Of a stretch of DNA of 64,000 bases, positions 10,935 to 18,617 are shown piece by piece. The translations under genes were made by a program, and so were the position numbers. The notes beneath the pieces were generated by a model. The model searched no databases and had not been told where the DNA came from. It saw only the letters and a list, made by a program, of their open reading frames with translations. The stretch lies in the NCBI GenBank assembly GCA_937958695.1, contig CALGNK010000006.1, forward strand, positions 16,932 through 80,931, given 5' to 3'. Source of the DNA: an uncultured bacterium. GTDB lineage: Bacteria > DUMJ01. The stretch's first letter is position 1; every line of letters starts with the position of its first letter.

Positions 10935-11287
10935 TGGTGGAGGCGGCGGGAATCGAACCCGCGTCCGAGAATGAGACGCCAAAAGGCTCCTACAGGATTA
11001 GCCTCTGTTTAGTTTTCCTTCTATAGTACCCCAGAGGCAGGGCTATAGAAGTAAGCTCACTTGTAATTTCCTCTTCCTCCTGTGAGCACTAGAGGAAGAG
11101 TTAGCCCGCTAGTGTCAGGCCATTTCCTACCTCGCAGGCTAAGGCAGGAATGACCTCCGCCTATCTAATTAGGCAGCTAATGCTAACTGATTGTCAGCAG
11201 TTATTTTTTTACCGCATTTTTACGAGCCTGCGGTGACTCGTCCTGCTCCTTTTGACCTCTCCATCCCCGTCGAATCCTTACGCCCCC
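10935..11287 (-). ncRNA. ssrA: transfer-messenger RNA (tmRNA)
   Basis: 353 nt on the - strand. The 3' end is tRNA-like, with a T-arm GGTTCGATTCC and an encoded CCA. The 5' end GGGGGCG pairs with CGCCTCC before ACCA, giving a 7-bp acceptor stem with one G-U; GGATTCGACGGGG follows, the standard tmRNA D-loop-like start. The tag reading frame is at 11198-11169. G1 at 11287 lies inside the last codons of smpB, so mature tmRNA and smpB coding share 10 bases. With SmpB it rescues stalled ribosomes. Confidence 0.97.
11169..11198 (-). other. tmRNA tag-peptide reading frame (ADNQLALAA, stop)
   Basis: Resume codon GCU at 11198-11196 is preceded by AUAACU, which fits the WUARNY-GCN context reported for tmRNA resume codons. 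The encoded tag is ADNQLALAA followed by UAA, plus the uncoded first alanine. The ALAA end is the usual ClpXP-type degron. A longer frame starting at GGU (GKKIT...) is open but lacks the resume context. Confidence 0.85.
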
Positions 11288-11742
11288 TTGTATTCTTTTA
11301 AGGCTCTCTCTAACTCTCTTACCTTTTCTTTTTCTATAAGTAATCTCTTTTTATCTACCAGTTTCCTACCCTTAGCTAGAGCTATCTCTAATTTAGCCCT
11401 CCCTTTTTTAAAGTATACCTTTAATGGGATTATAGAATATCCTCGCAATTGACTTCTACCTGCGAGGTACTCTATCTCTTCTTTATGGAGGAGAAGCTTT
11501 CTTGTTCTATCTGGGTCTACATTATATCTACCACCTTCTTTATAAGGTGGTATATGCATATTTATTATCCAAGCTTCCCCATCTTTTATCTGTATATAAC
11601 TATCCCTTAGATTACAACTTCCTCTTCTAAGACTCTTTACCTCCGTCCCAGATAACACTATTCCTGCTTCTAGTGTTTCCTCTATATCGTAATCGTGGTA
11701 AGCCTTTCTATTAACTGTTACTACTTTCTCTTCCTCTTTCAA
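11278..11742 (-). CDS. smpB: SsrA-binding protein SmpB
   Basis: 154-residue partner of tmRNA in trans-translation. Typical oligonucleotide-binding barrel with NRKAYHDYDIEETLEAGIVLSGTEVKSLR at the N-terminus, the GRSQLRGYSIIPLKVYF core and the basic KGRKLVDKKR tail that enters the mRNA channel. Starts at TTG behind AGGAGAG. The stop codon TAA (11280-11278) lies downstream of the tmRNA 5' nucleotide, so the last three codons are also the tmRNA acceptor strand. Confidence 0.96.
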   Translation of the reverse strand: MKEEEKVVTVNRKAYHDYDIEETLEAGIVLSGTEVKSLRRGSCNLRDSYIQIKDGEAWIINMHIPPYKEGGRYNVDPDRTRKLLLHKEEIEYLAGRSQLRGYSIIPLKVYFKKGRAKLEIALAKGRKLVDKKRLLIEKEKVRELERALKEYKGA

Positions 11743-11751
11743 AACTATTCT

Positions 11752-11958
11752 TTACTCTCCTAAATTAAACTTTCTTCTAAACTTTTCTACTCTTCCTTCA
11801 GTGTCTACAATCTTCTGCTGACCTGTAAAGAATGGATGGCATTTAGAGCACGATTCTACTCTAAGTTCCTTCTTCGTAGAGCCCGTTGTAAATGTATTAC
11901 CACAAGCACATATAACTATAGCATCTCTATAATATGTAGGGTGTATATCTTTCTTCAT
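11752..11958 (-). CDS. rpmE: 50S ribosomal protein L31 (zinc-binding type)
   Basis: 68 residues. CACG near residue 18 and [10 protein letters not shown] near residue 37 make the four-cysteine zinc site of the C+ type L31; the KKDIHP start is typical. The gene lies directly upstream of smpB with a 9-base gap, in the - strand operon that also carries cell-wall and rRNA-modification genes. No second, zinc-free L31 copy is seen in the window. Confidence 0.96.
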   Translation of the reverse strand: MKKDIHPTYYRDAIVICACGNTFTTGSTKKELRVESCSKCHPFFTGQQKIVDTEGRVEKFRRKFNLGE

Positions 11959-12039
11959 TCTATCTTCTTCCTCCTTGGCACTAATTCCTTTCTAATTAAT
12001 ATTATATCATAGATTTCAATGGATTTAGCGCTTTTATTA

Positions 12040-13140
12040 CTACTTAATGTATATCCTTTTTATTCTTCCTTTTAATTTCGTAATTATGCTGTACGGAATC
12101 TCTCCACATTTCTTTGCTATCTCATTAGCTGAAATTCTTTTCTCTCCTTGGTTTCCTATTATAACAACTTCATCTTCTAACCTTGCTTCAGGTATGTTAG
12201 TTAAGTCGATTATCGTATAATCCATACAAATACGTCCTAGAATAGGAGCTTTTTTCTCCCTCACTAAGACGTATCCTTTATTTGACAGCTGAAAGGGAAT
12301 CCCATCCCCGTATCCTATAGGGATTATGCCTACCCTCATGGGTTTTTCTGAGATGAAGGTTCTATCATATCCTACTGACCAATTATTTGGAATTTCTCTG
12401 ATTGAGAGTATCTTTGACTTTAAACTCATAACTGGGAGCAGTTCTATTGGGGTATCTATTTCTATAGGGTTAATTCCGTACATAGCAATTCCTACTCTTA
12501 CCATATCCATAGTAGTGTAAGGATGGAATAGTACTGCTGGACTATTGGCTATATGTCTAACGGAGAAAAAGACCTTTTCCCTTTCTAAGGTGGATATTAA
12601 CTCTAAGAATCTTCTGAATTGTAAGTCTACATATTCTTTATCAGTTCCTGCGGTACTAAAGTGACTAAATATACCTTCTAGTTTTAAATTACTTAGTGTT
12701 AATATCTCATCTATAACCCTTAATAGTTCTTCGGGTAAGAAACCAAATCTTCCCATTCCTGTATCAACTTTTATATGTATAGGTATCTCTTTATCTTCTT
12801 TTTCTCCAAATCTAGAGATTAATCTTGCAATCTCTAGATTTGATATAGATGGAGTTATCTCGTAGTTTATAATTTCCTCTATATCTTTAGGAAATATGTC
12901 GCCCATTATAAGGATAGGTTTTCTTATATTAAGTTCTCTTAGAATAATCCCTTCTTCCACATTAGCTACACCAAATCCGTCTACGTTGTCAAGGTGTACC
13001 GCTATCTCTTTGAGTCCATGCCCATAGGCATCTGCTTTTACAACAGCCATAAACTTTACATAGGGACCTATATACCCCTTTAATACCTCTATATTATGTT
13101 TTAGGTTATTAATATTAATCTCAATAATGTTCGCATTCAT
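12040..13140 (-). CDS. alr: alanine racemase
   Basis: PLP enzyme producing D-alanine for peptidoglycan. 366 residues. The PLP lysine is Lys35 in AVVKADAYGHG, with the second catalytic tyrosine in the SVGYDRTF motif at about residue 260 and the conserved RVGIAMYG and RICMDYTIIDLT blocks. The operon also encodes murI and an amidase, so it is a wall-precursor and wall-turnover group embedded among translation-quality genes. Confidence 0.96.
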   Translation of the reverse strand: MNANIIEININNLKHNIEVLKGYIGPYVKFMAVVKADAYGHGLKEIAVHLDNVDGFGVANVEEGIILRELNIRKPILIMGDIFPKDIEEIINYEITPSISNLEIARLISRFGEKEDKEIPIHIKVDTGMGRFGFLPEELLRVIDEILTLSNLKLEGIFSHFSTAGTDKEYVDLQFRRFLELISTLEREKVFFSVRHIANSPAVLFHPYTTMDMVRVGIAMYGINPIEIDTPIELLPVMSLKSKILSIREIPNNWSVGYDRTFISEKPMRVGIIPIGYGDGIPFQLSNKGYVLVREKKAPILGRICMDYTIIDLTNIPEARLEDEVVIIGNQGEKRISANEIAKKCGEIPYSIITKLKGRIKRIYIK

Positions 13141-13183
13141 AACAAATAGTATATTACACCTAGCTCTTCAAGTAAACTATTAT

Positions 13184-14044
13184 TTAAAACCTTGATACAA
13201 TCCTTTTTAACTCTAGCGCCTTTTTATAAACCTGATTCTTCGGCAGATTGAAATCTCTAGATACTCTTTCTATAGCTTTTTTTAAAGTAATATTTTCTTT
13301 AACTATGAAATTTATTAGTAATGCTTCTATGCTTGTTTCGAGTCTATCTTCTTGGGGAGTTTCCTCTTTGTTATATACTATTACTGTATATTCTCCTACA
13401 TTAGTCTTTGTGTCATTTTTTAAGTTTTCCAGCACAACTTTTATATCTCCTACATAGGATCTTTCAAAGACTTTGGTAAGTTCACAAAAGAAACATACAG
13501 TAGCATTGGGCAATTCTTTAGCTATAAGTTCAGCAAGGGATATTATTCTCTTTGGTGATTCATATAATACTACTGTCTCTATCCCTTTTACTTTTATATC
13601 TCTTATTACCTTTTCTCTTTCTGATTCTTTCTTAGGTAAAAATCCTAAAAATAGAAAATGATTTATAGGTATTCCAGATACAGATAGAGCTGTCATAACA
13701 GCTGATGGACCAGGTATTGGAACAACCTCTATTCCTCTTTCTCTTGCATCTTTTACAATTCTGTATCCAGGGTCTGATATGCATGGCGTTCCAGCGTTAG
13801 ATACTAAAGCTATATCCATTCCTTTCTCAGTGATATAGTTTATGAGTAACTTGGACCTTTCTTCCTCATTATATTTATGATAAGAGATCAATTTGGTTTT
13901 TATATTATAATGTTTTAAAAGTATCGATGTATGTCTAGTGTCCTCAGCAGCTATCAAGTCACAGTTACTTAGGACCTCTACAGCCCTATAGGTAATATCT
14001 TTTAGATTACCTATAGGTGTAGCTACTACATAGAGTTTCCCCAT
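13184..14044 (-). CDS. rsmI: 16S rRNA 2'-O-ribose C1402 methyltransferase
   Basis: 286-residue tetrapyrrole-methylase-fold enzyme that methylates the ribose of C1402 in the decoding centre. Hallmarks: LYVVATPIGNLKDIT at the start, AAEDTRHTSILLKHY, ALVSNAGTPCISDPGYRIV and PGPSAVMTALSVSG. It lies two bases downstream of an ArmA-like methyltransferase whose family targets G1405, three nucleotides from C1402. Two decoding-site modifiers therefore appear to be co-expressed. Confidence 0.96.
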   Translation of the reverse strand: MGKLYVVATPIGNLKDITYRAVEVLSNCDLIAAEDTRHTSILLKHYNIKTKLISYHKYNEEERSKLLINYITEKGMDIALVSNAGTPCISDPGYRIVKDARERGIEVVPIPGPSAVMTALSVSGIPINHFLFLGFLPKKESEREKVIRDIKVKGIETVVLYESPKRIISLAELIAKELPNATVCFFCELTKVFERSYVGDIKVVLENLKNDTKTNVGEYTVIVYNKEETPQEDRLETSIEALLINFIVKENITLKKAIERVSRDFNLPKNQVYKKALELKRIVSRF

Positions 14045-14046
14045 TT

Positions 14047-14838
14047 TTATCTCCTTTTTAATAGAATATAAAACATTTCATTCCCTAAGATAAGCTTCTC
14101 TAAAATTTTATATCTCTCTTTAAAAACTGGCTCGAAGATTCTACTGTAGTTCTTTAACATACCTTTTTCCTTTCCACTAATACTCTTTAGAGGAAAGGAA
14201 ACTATTATAAATTTACTATTAAGTCTACTTATTAATTTTAGAGAGAGGCCTCTTCTTATTCGCTCAGCTATAGGAAGAAATTTGAGTATAAAACATATAT
14301 CTGCCTGATCTTCAATATCTTCAAAAAGTATATCTTTTCTCTTGGCTAGCCTTGGATAACCCAAGATGTCTAAGAACTCATTTATAACCTCTATCAATTT
14401 AGAGTCTATATCATAGGCATAGTATAATATAGCTCCTTGTATATTCATAAATGGTATAGAGAAAGGATTAAGTCCGCAGGCTAAATCTAGTATAGAATTT
14501 GGTTTTTCAGTAACTTTGAATATCTCTCTATAGATATCTTCATATACATCTAACCTTTCTCTAGTAGAGTGGTGTAGTTGTAGAATTTTATTTGCTGTCT
14601 CTTTTATATTTCCTTCTCCGCTTTTTAACATTAAAAGTAATTTTTGGGCCCCTTCAATATCCCGTCTGTTTAAAAATGCCCCATAGATCTGGTGGAGTTT
14701 GTTTTTGACCGCCTTTACCAAGATCTTCTCGTTTTTATATTTTGGCAATTCTATATTAATTATCTCTAGGATTGTTTTTTCATTTATATCTTTATATTTG
14801 CTAGAAGACCTTATCTTTTCTAAAATCTCTTCTATCAC
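14047..14838 (-). CDS. ArmA/RmtB-family 16S rRNA (guanine-1405-N7) methyltransferase homologue
   Basis: 263 residues with the block order of the FmrO/ArmA/RmtB family: KLHQIYG near 48-53, HHSTRERL 89-96, SAM-binding ILDLACGLNPF 116-126, AYDID 141-145, FILKFLP 183-189, and the hallmark SFPLKSISGKEKGM 214-227, then NY and GNEMFYIL near the end. The remembered ArmA sequence has the same motifs in the same order and spacing (HQIWG, HSSTNER, GCGFNP, AYDID, SFPIKSLSGKEKGM). In that family the enzyme methylates N7 of G1405 and blocks 4,6-disubstituted 2-deoxystreptamine aminoglycosides. Here it is tightly packed between tgt and rsmI with native-looking codon use, so it is probably a housekeeping modifier; its exact target is inferred. 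Confidence 0.85.
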   Translation of the reverse strand: MIEEILEKIRSSSKYKDINEKTILEIINIELPKYKNEKILVKAVKNKLHQIYGAFLNRRDIEGAQKLLLMLKSGEGNIKETANKILQLHHSTRERLDVYEDIYREIFKVTEKPNSILDLACGLNPFSIPFMNIQGAILYYAYDIDSKLIEVINEFLDILGYPRLAKRKDILFEDIEDQADICFILKFLPIAERIRRGLSLKLISRLNSKFIIVSFPLKSISGKEKGMLKNYSRIFEPVFKERYKILEKLILGNEMFYILLKRR

Positions 14839-15911
14839 TATTCCTTCTCTTTTATAAGTCTTATAATCTCATTGTAAAAATACAAGTTATGAATAGTGGC
14901 TAGTCTAAATGCTAAGCAATCTTCTAGTTCAAAAAGATGATGTATATAAGCTCTAGAAAAATTTCTACAGGTGTAACAGTTACAGTATTCAGATATAGGT
15001 TTTTCGTCTCTGGTATATTTTTCTTCCTTTATAAATATATTCGTATAGAAGTTCCTCTCTTTTAGATCTACTTCTGGATTGAATACATATAACTTACCAT
15101 GTCTAGCCTCTCTTGTTGGCACAACACAGTCAAAGAGGTCATAGCCAAGTTCTGCACATATAACAATGTTTTCTGGCTTTCCTATACCCATTGCATATTT
15201 AGGAAGGTTATCGGGCATCAGTTTAGCTGTGTACTCTAAGATGTCTATTAAAAGATTCCCCTTCTTATCCAAGGGCCAGCCTCCAAATCCATATCCATCA
15301 AATCCTATCTCTATAAGCGAATCAGCACATCTCTTCCTTAACTCTTTATCTTTTCCACCTTGTATTATTCCAAAGATAAGGGGATGTTGATCTTTAGGAT
15401 GCTGGTCTAAAAGTCTATTATACTCATATTTACACCTTTGAGCCCACCTAATAGTGCTATCTACGGATAACTTATTAATCTCAGGTGAGTCATCTGGGTG
15501 AGTACAATAGTCTAAGCACATAATTATATCAGAGCCACATATGTATTGAGCTTGGATACATTTCTCCGGTGTAAGTTCTATCTTTTCCTTAGAAGATGGT
15601 CTAAAGATTATACCTTCGTCTGTTATTGTTCCATATTTTGTGTTCTCTCTTAGCATAGAAAATACTTGAAATCCTCCAGAATCGGTAAGAATAATACCAT
15701 CCCAGTTTATAAATCTATGTAGACCTCCTAAATCCTTAATTACGCTAATCCCTGGATTCCTCATAAGGTGTAGTATATTTGTTACTACACCTTGGGTGTT
15801 AACATTGTGAAGGTCTTCTTTATCTAGGGAACGGACAACTCCATTTGTACTATCGGGGAAAAATGCCGGTAATTTTATATGCCCACTTGGTAGATTTAAA
15901 CTCTTTGCCAT
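14838..15911 (-). CDS. tgt: tRNA-guanine transglycosylase, divergent
   Basis: 357 residues. TGT catalytic parts are present: TDSGGFQ (Asp77), IIQGG at 182-186, nucleophile Asp261 in DLFDCVVPTR, and the zinc site Cys310, Cys312, Cys315 and His341 in CNCYTCRNFSRAYIHHL...TIHNL. It should exchange G34 for a queuine precursor. Two substrate-pocket regions depart from the usual bacterial sequence: NTYHL is replaced by TNILHL, and the GGLAVGE loop by GGWPLDKKG (210-218). Its base preference may therefore differ. First gene of the - strand operon; the stop overlaps the methyltransferase start by one base. Confidence 0.85.
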   Translation of the reverse strand: MAKSLNLPSGHIKLPAFFPDSTNGVVRSLDKEDLHNVNTQGVVTNILHLMRNPGISVIKDLGGLHRFINWDGIILTDSGGFQVFSMLRENTKYGTITDEGIIFRPSSKEKIELTPEKCIQAQYICGSDIIMCLDYCTHPDDSPEINKLSVDSTIRWAQRCKYEYNRLLDQHPKDQHPLIFGIIQGGKDKELRKRCADSLIEIGFDGYGFGGWPLDKKGNLLIDILEYTAKLMPDNLPKYAMGIGKPENIVICAELGYDLFDCVVPTREARHGKLYVFNPEVDLKERNFYTNIFIKEEKYTRDEKPISEYCNCYTCRNFSRAYIHHLFELEDCLAFRLATIHNLYFYNEIIRLIKEKE

Positions 15912-15930
15912 GGATGCCTCTTAATGTTTC

Positions 15931-15943
15931 TAGGTTTATTATA
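15931..15943 (-). promoter_or_regulatory. candidate extended -10 promoter for the tgt operon
   Basis: On the - strand TGT-TATAAT (TATAAT at 15943-15938) gives an extended -10 about 27 bases upstream of the tgt start. No good -35 hexamer is visible. Position and lack of other sites make it the likely start for the 8-kb - strand unit. Confidence 0.45.
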
Positions 15944-16037
15944 ACATAAACTTTATATATTGCCCATAATGATATAGGTTTGTTTGTATAGTATAATGAT
16001 TACCGTTAAAGTAAAAAAATAATATATTAGATAGGAG

Positions 16038-16409
16038 GTGGAACTGAAGATTTCTGATAGGGTAGAGTTTACCGAGTATGCGAAAAAAGACCTTCAGGAA
16101 TTAAAAGGACTTATCTTGGAAAACTTGAATGAGTCCTTTGATATGGTTAGGGAGAGCGATATATCTAACCTTGATAGCGTATATTCTAGAGAGGAGAAAA
16201 TAGATCTAAAAGTTAAAGAGTCTAAAGATAGCCATTTAGAAAGAATGAAACAGGGTATTTGTCTTCCAATGGCAGGGGTAATATATACAGATATATTAAC
16301 AGATTTAGAGAGGATTAGTGATCACTGTATGAATATAGCTCAAGAATTTCACGAGATCAACCTAGTAAAGAAAAATAGGAAAATAGATAGACTCTTGCCA
16401 AGTATCTAA
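16038..16409 (+). CDS. stand-alone PhoU-like helical domain, start uncertain
   Basis: About 123 residues, all alpha-helical in character. The segment TDLERISDHCMNIAQEF is the PhoU signature helix; PhoU domains regulate phosphate transport or form the tail of Na/Pi symporters. No transporter partner is near, so it is either a free-standing PhoU-like protein or the remnant of a longer symporter. The start is odd: GTG 16038 lies inside the AGGAGGTG site, and the codon correctly spaced behind that site is CTG at 16044. A stop codon at 16032 closes the frame upstream. A strong promoter for rpsB lies inside its last codons. Confidence 0.6.
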   Translation: MELKISDRVEFTEYAKKDLQELKGLILENLNESFDMVRESDISNLDSVYSREEKIDLKVKESKDSHLERMKQGICLPMAGVIYTDILTDLERISDHCMNIAQEFHEINLVKKNRKIDRLLPSI

Positions 16410-16423
16410 CTATATGATATACT
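16395..16423 (+). promoter_or_regulatory. promoter of the rpsB operon
   Basis: TTGCCA (16395-16400), 17-base spacer, TATACT (16418-16423). Predicted transcript start near 16430, about 78 bases before rpsB ATG. The -35 lies within the final codons of the PhoU-like ORF. Confidence 0.8.
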
Positions 16424-16440
16424 TTCACAAGAATTAGCAT

Positions 16441-16500
16441 GTCTCACGTCTCTAAGTCCACTTTGTGTGGCAGTGAGGCAGAAGTTTAACTTAGAGGAGG
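16441..16500 (+). promoter_or_regulatory. rpsB leader RNA with predicted pseudoknot over the ribosome site
   Basis: Three helices can be drawn. A: GTCTCAC (16441-16447) with GTGAGGC (16473-16479), one G-U. B: CTCTAAGT (16450-16457) with ACTTAGAG (16489-16496), perfect. C: CCAC (16458-16461) with GTGG (16467-16470). A and B interleave, making an H-type pseudoknot. The 3' strand of B runs into the first two bases of the AGGAGG Shine-Dalgarno (16495-16500), so folding should hinder rpsB initiation. By analogy with autoregulated rpsB leaders, S2 itself is the likely ligand; that part is inference. Confidence 0.65.
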
Positions 16501-16507
16501 AGAATGT

Positions 16508-17302
16508 ATGGCAATAGTAACTATTAAGCAACTTTTAGAAGCAGGTGTCCATTTTGGACATCAGACTAAACGTTGGAATCCCAAGATGAAACCGTATATC
16601 TTTGCTGAGCGTAATGGGATTCACATAATAGACCTTCAAAAAACTGTAGTTTGTATGGAGAAGGCTTATGATGTGGTAAGGGATGTCTCTGGTAATGGGG
16701 GAAAGGTTCTCTTTGTTGGTACTAAAAAGCAGGCCTATGAGGTTGTAAAGACTGAAGCTGAGAGATGCGGAATGCCTTATGTGAACCAGAGATGGCTAGG
16801 AGGTCTCTTAACCAATTTCCAAACGATTAGGAGAAGTGTAGAGAAGCTAAAGAGACTGAGAGAGGAGCGGGATAGTGGTTTATGGGAATCCTATACAAAG
16901 AGGGAGAGAAAACACTTAGAGATCGAACTTAATAGACTTGAGAAGTATATAGGTGGTATAGAGAACCTCTCTAATTTGCCTGAGCTTCTTTTTATAGTGG
17001 ATACCAAAAAAGAAGAAAATGCGGTTAAGGAAGCTAGAAGACTTGGGATTCCTATTGTAGGTGTAGTTGACACGAATGGTGATCCAGAGGTAATAGATTA
17101 TCCAATCCCTGGAAACGATGATGCTATTAGGGCTATAAGATTGTACTGTAGCAAGATAGCCGATGCGGTTCTTGAGGGTGTAGGTATGAGGAAGGAAGAG
17201 GTTGAAGAGGAAATGACAGAGATGCCAAGTATAGAAGAGATTTCTATAGAAGAAATCGAAGAAAAAGTTGCTAGTGAATACGAGGAGGAGACGTTAGATT
17301 GA
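16508..17302 (+). CDS. rpsB: 30S ribosomal protein S2
   Basis: 264 residues. Starts [27 protein letters not shown], the standard S2 opening, followed by the coiled-coil insert and the [14 protein letters not shown] signature near 200-213, and an acidic tail rich in Glu. ATG 16508 is 7 bases after AGGAGG; an out-of-frame ATG at 16504 is ignored. First gene of the long collinear run, the conserved bacterial order rpsB-tsf-pyrH-frr. The last four bases overlap the tsf start. Confidence 0.98.
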   Translation: MAIVTIKQLLEAGVHFGHQTKRWNPKMKPYIFAERNGIHIIDLQKTVVCMEKAYDVVRDVSGNGGKVLFVGTKKQAYEVVKTEAERCGMPYVNQRWLGGLLTNFQTIRRSVEKLKRLREERDSGLWESYTKRERKHLEIELNRLEKYIGGIENLSNLPELLFIVDTKKEENAVKEARRLGIPIVGVVDTNGDPEVIDYPIPGNDDAIRAIRLYCSKIADAVLEGVGMRKEEVEEEMTEMPSIEEISIEEIEEKVASEYEEETLD

Positions 17303-17895
17303 GTATCAATATGGATTTAATAAAGGAACTTAGAGAAAAAACAGGGGCAGGGGTAATGGATTGTAAGAAGGCTCTTATTTCTGCTAATGGGGATTTAGAT
17401 AAGGCTATTGAGATACTTAGAAAAGAAGGGATTGCGGTAGCAGAAAAGAAGGGCGCTAGGATTGCTAAAGAGGGAAGGATAGAGAGTTATATACATCCAG
17501 GAAGTAAAATCGGTGTTCTTGTTGAAATTAATTGTGAAACAGATTTTGTTGCTAGGACAGATGAATTTAAGAATTTAGCTAAAGAGATAGCTATGCAGAT
17601 AGCAGCAAGTAGTCCTAGATATATATCTCCGAGTGATGTCCCTCAGGATGTTTTGGATAAGGAAAAAGAAATATATGCTACCCAAGCTAGAAATGAAGGT
17701 AAACCTGAAAGGGTTATAGATAGGATTGTTGAGGGAAGAATAGAGAAGTTCTATCAAGAAGTGTGTCTTTTAGAACAACCCTGGATTAGAGACCCAGAGA
17801 AGAGGATAAAAGACCTTATCAATGAGACTATAGCTAGGTTAGGTGAAAATATTGTAATTAGGAGATTTGTCAGGTTTGAGCTAGGGAAAGATTGA
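17299..17895 (+). CDS. tsf: elongation factor Ts (short form)
   Basis: 198 residues, the short type known from Thermus and Thermotoga rather than the 280-residue E. coli form. N-terminal UBA-like module with [13 protein letters not shown], and the core [15 protein letters not shown] that engages EF-Tu for nucleotide exchange. TTG start in an ATTGA overlap with the rpsB stop, with GAGGAGG about ten bases upstream. The C-terminal coiled-coil dimerisation part is reduced, as in other short EF-Ts. Confidence 0.97.
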   Translation: MSINMDLIKELREKTGAGVMDCKKALISANGDLDKAIEILRKEGIAVAEKKGARIAKEGRIESYIHPGSKIGVLVEINCETDFVARTDEFKNLAKEIAMQIAASSPRYISPSDVPQDVLDKEKEIYATQARNEGKPERVIDRIVEGRIEKFYQEVCLLEQPWIRDPEKRIKDLINETIARLGENIVIRRFVRFELGKD

Positions 17896-18611
17896 TGAGT
17901 GAAGAAATAAAGTATAAAAGAATCTTACTTAAATTGAGTGGTGAGGCTTTTAGAGAAGATTCTGAACCTATAGGGTACTCTTCTTTAACAAGAATTGCTG
18001 AAGAGATTGAGTCTATATATAAGCTTGGAGTTCAGATAGCTATAGTAGTTGGTGGAGGTAATGTTATTAGAGGCATTACCTCCAGTTCACTTTCTATAGA
18101 TAGGGCAACTGCAGATTATATGGGTATGTTAGCTACTGTTATAAATGCCTTAGCATTGCAAGCGCGTTTGGAGTCTATGGATATACCGACTAGGGTTCAG
18201 ACTTCTATAGAGATGAGGCAGGTTGCTGAACCATACATACGTAGAAGAGCTATAAGGCATCTGGAGAAGGGAAGGGTGGTTATATTTGGGGGAGGCACAG
18301 GTAATCCATTCTTTAGCACAGATACCGCTGCTGCTTTAAGGGCTGCCGAAATTAGCGCAGAAATTATGATAAAAGCTACTAAGGTAGATGGGATATATGA
18401 CTCTGATCCAATTAGAAACCCTAGTGCAGTTAGATACCCAGAGATAAAATATATGGATATACTGAGTAAAGAGTTAAAGGTTATGGATGCCACAGCAGTA
18501 TCTCTCTGTATGGAAAATAAGATTCCAATAATAGTATTTAATATATCAGAGAAAGGAAACCTTAGAAGGCTTATCTGTGGAGAAAAGATAGGAACTCTAG
18601 TAAAGGGGTGA
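17895..18611 (+). CDS. pyrH: uridylate kinase (UMP kinase)
   Basis: 238 residues, amino-acid-kinase fold. [22 protein letters not shown] and [17 protein letters not shown] are the nucleotide- and UMP-binding signatures; [12 protein letters not shown] follows. Phosphorylates UMP to UDP. ATG 17895 shares its A with the tsf stop (TGATG), so translation is coupled. A TTG three bases upstream is the only other start. Confidence 0.97.
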   Translation: MSEEIKYKRILLKLSGEAFREDSEPIGYSSLTRIAEEIESIYKLGVQIAIVVGGGNVIRGITSSSLSIDRATADYMGMLATVINALALQARLESMDIPTRVQTSIEMRQVAEPYIRRRAIRHLEKGRVVIFGGGTGNPFFSTDTAAALRAAEISAEIMIKATKVDGIYDSDPIRNPSAVRYPEIKYMDILSKELKVMDATAVSLCMENKIPIIVFNISEKGNLRRLICGEKIGTLVKG

Positions 18612-18617
18612 GAAGAT

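Noticed and set aside
11205..11220. GGU-started longer tmRNA tag (GKKIT...)
   Set aside because: The WUARNY-GCN resume context points to the GCU at 11198 instead.
10930..11290. A tRNA gene from the T-arm and CCA near 10940
   Set aside because: The tRNA-like end belongs to tmRNA, as shown by the distant 5' acceptor strand and the tag frame.
14047..14838. Recent acquisition of the ArmA-like gene as a resistance cassette
   Set aside because: No insertion sequence, integron site or composition break; it is packed inside a housekeeping operon.
14838..15911. DpdA-type DNA base-exchange enzyme (phage or genomic-island modification)
   Set aside because: The CNCYTCRN zinc site and DLFDCVVPTR are tRNA-TGT features, and no dpd or restriction genes are nearby.
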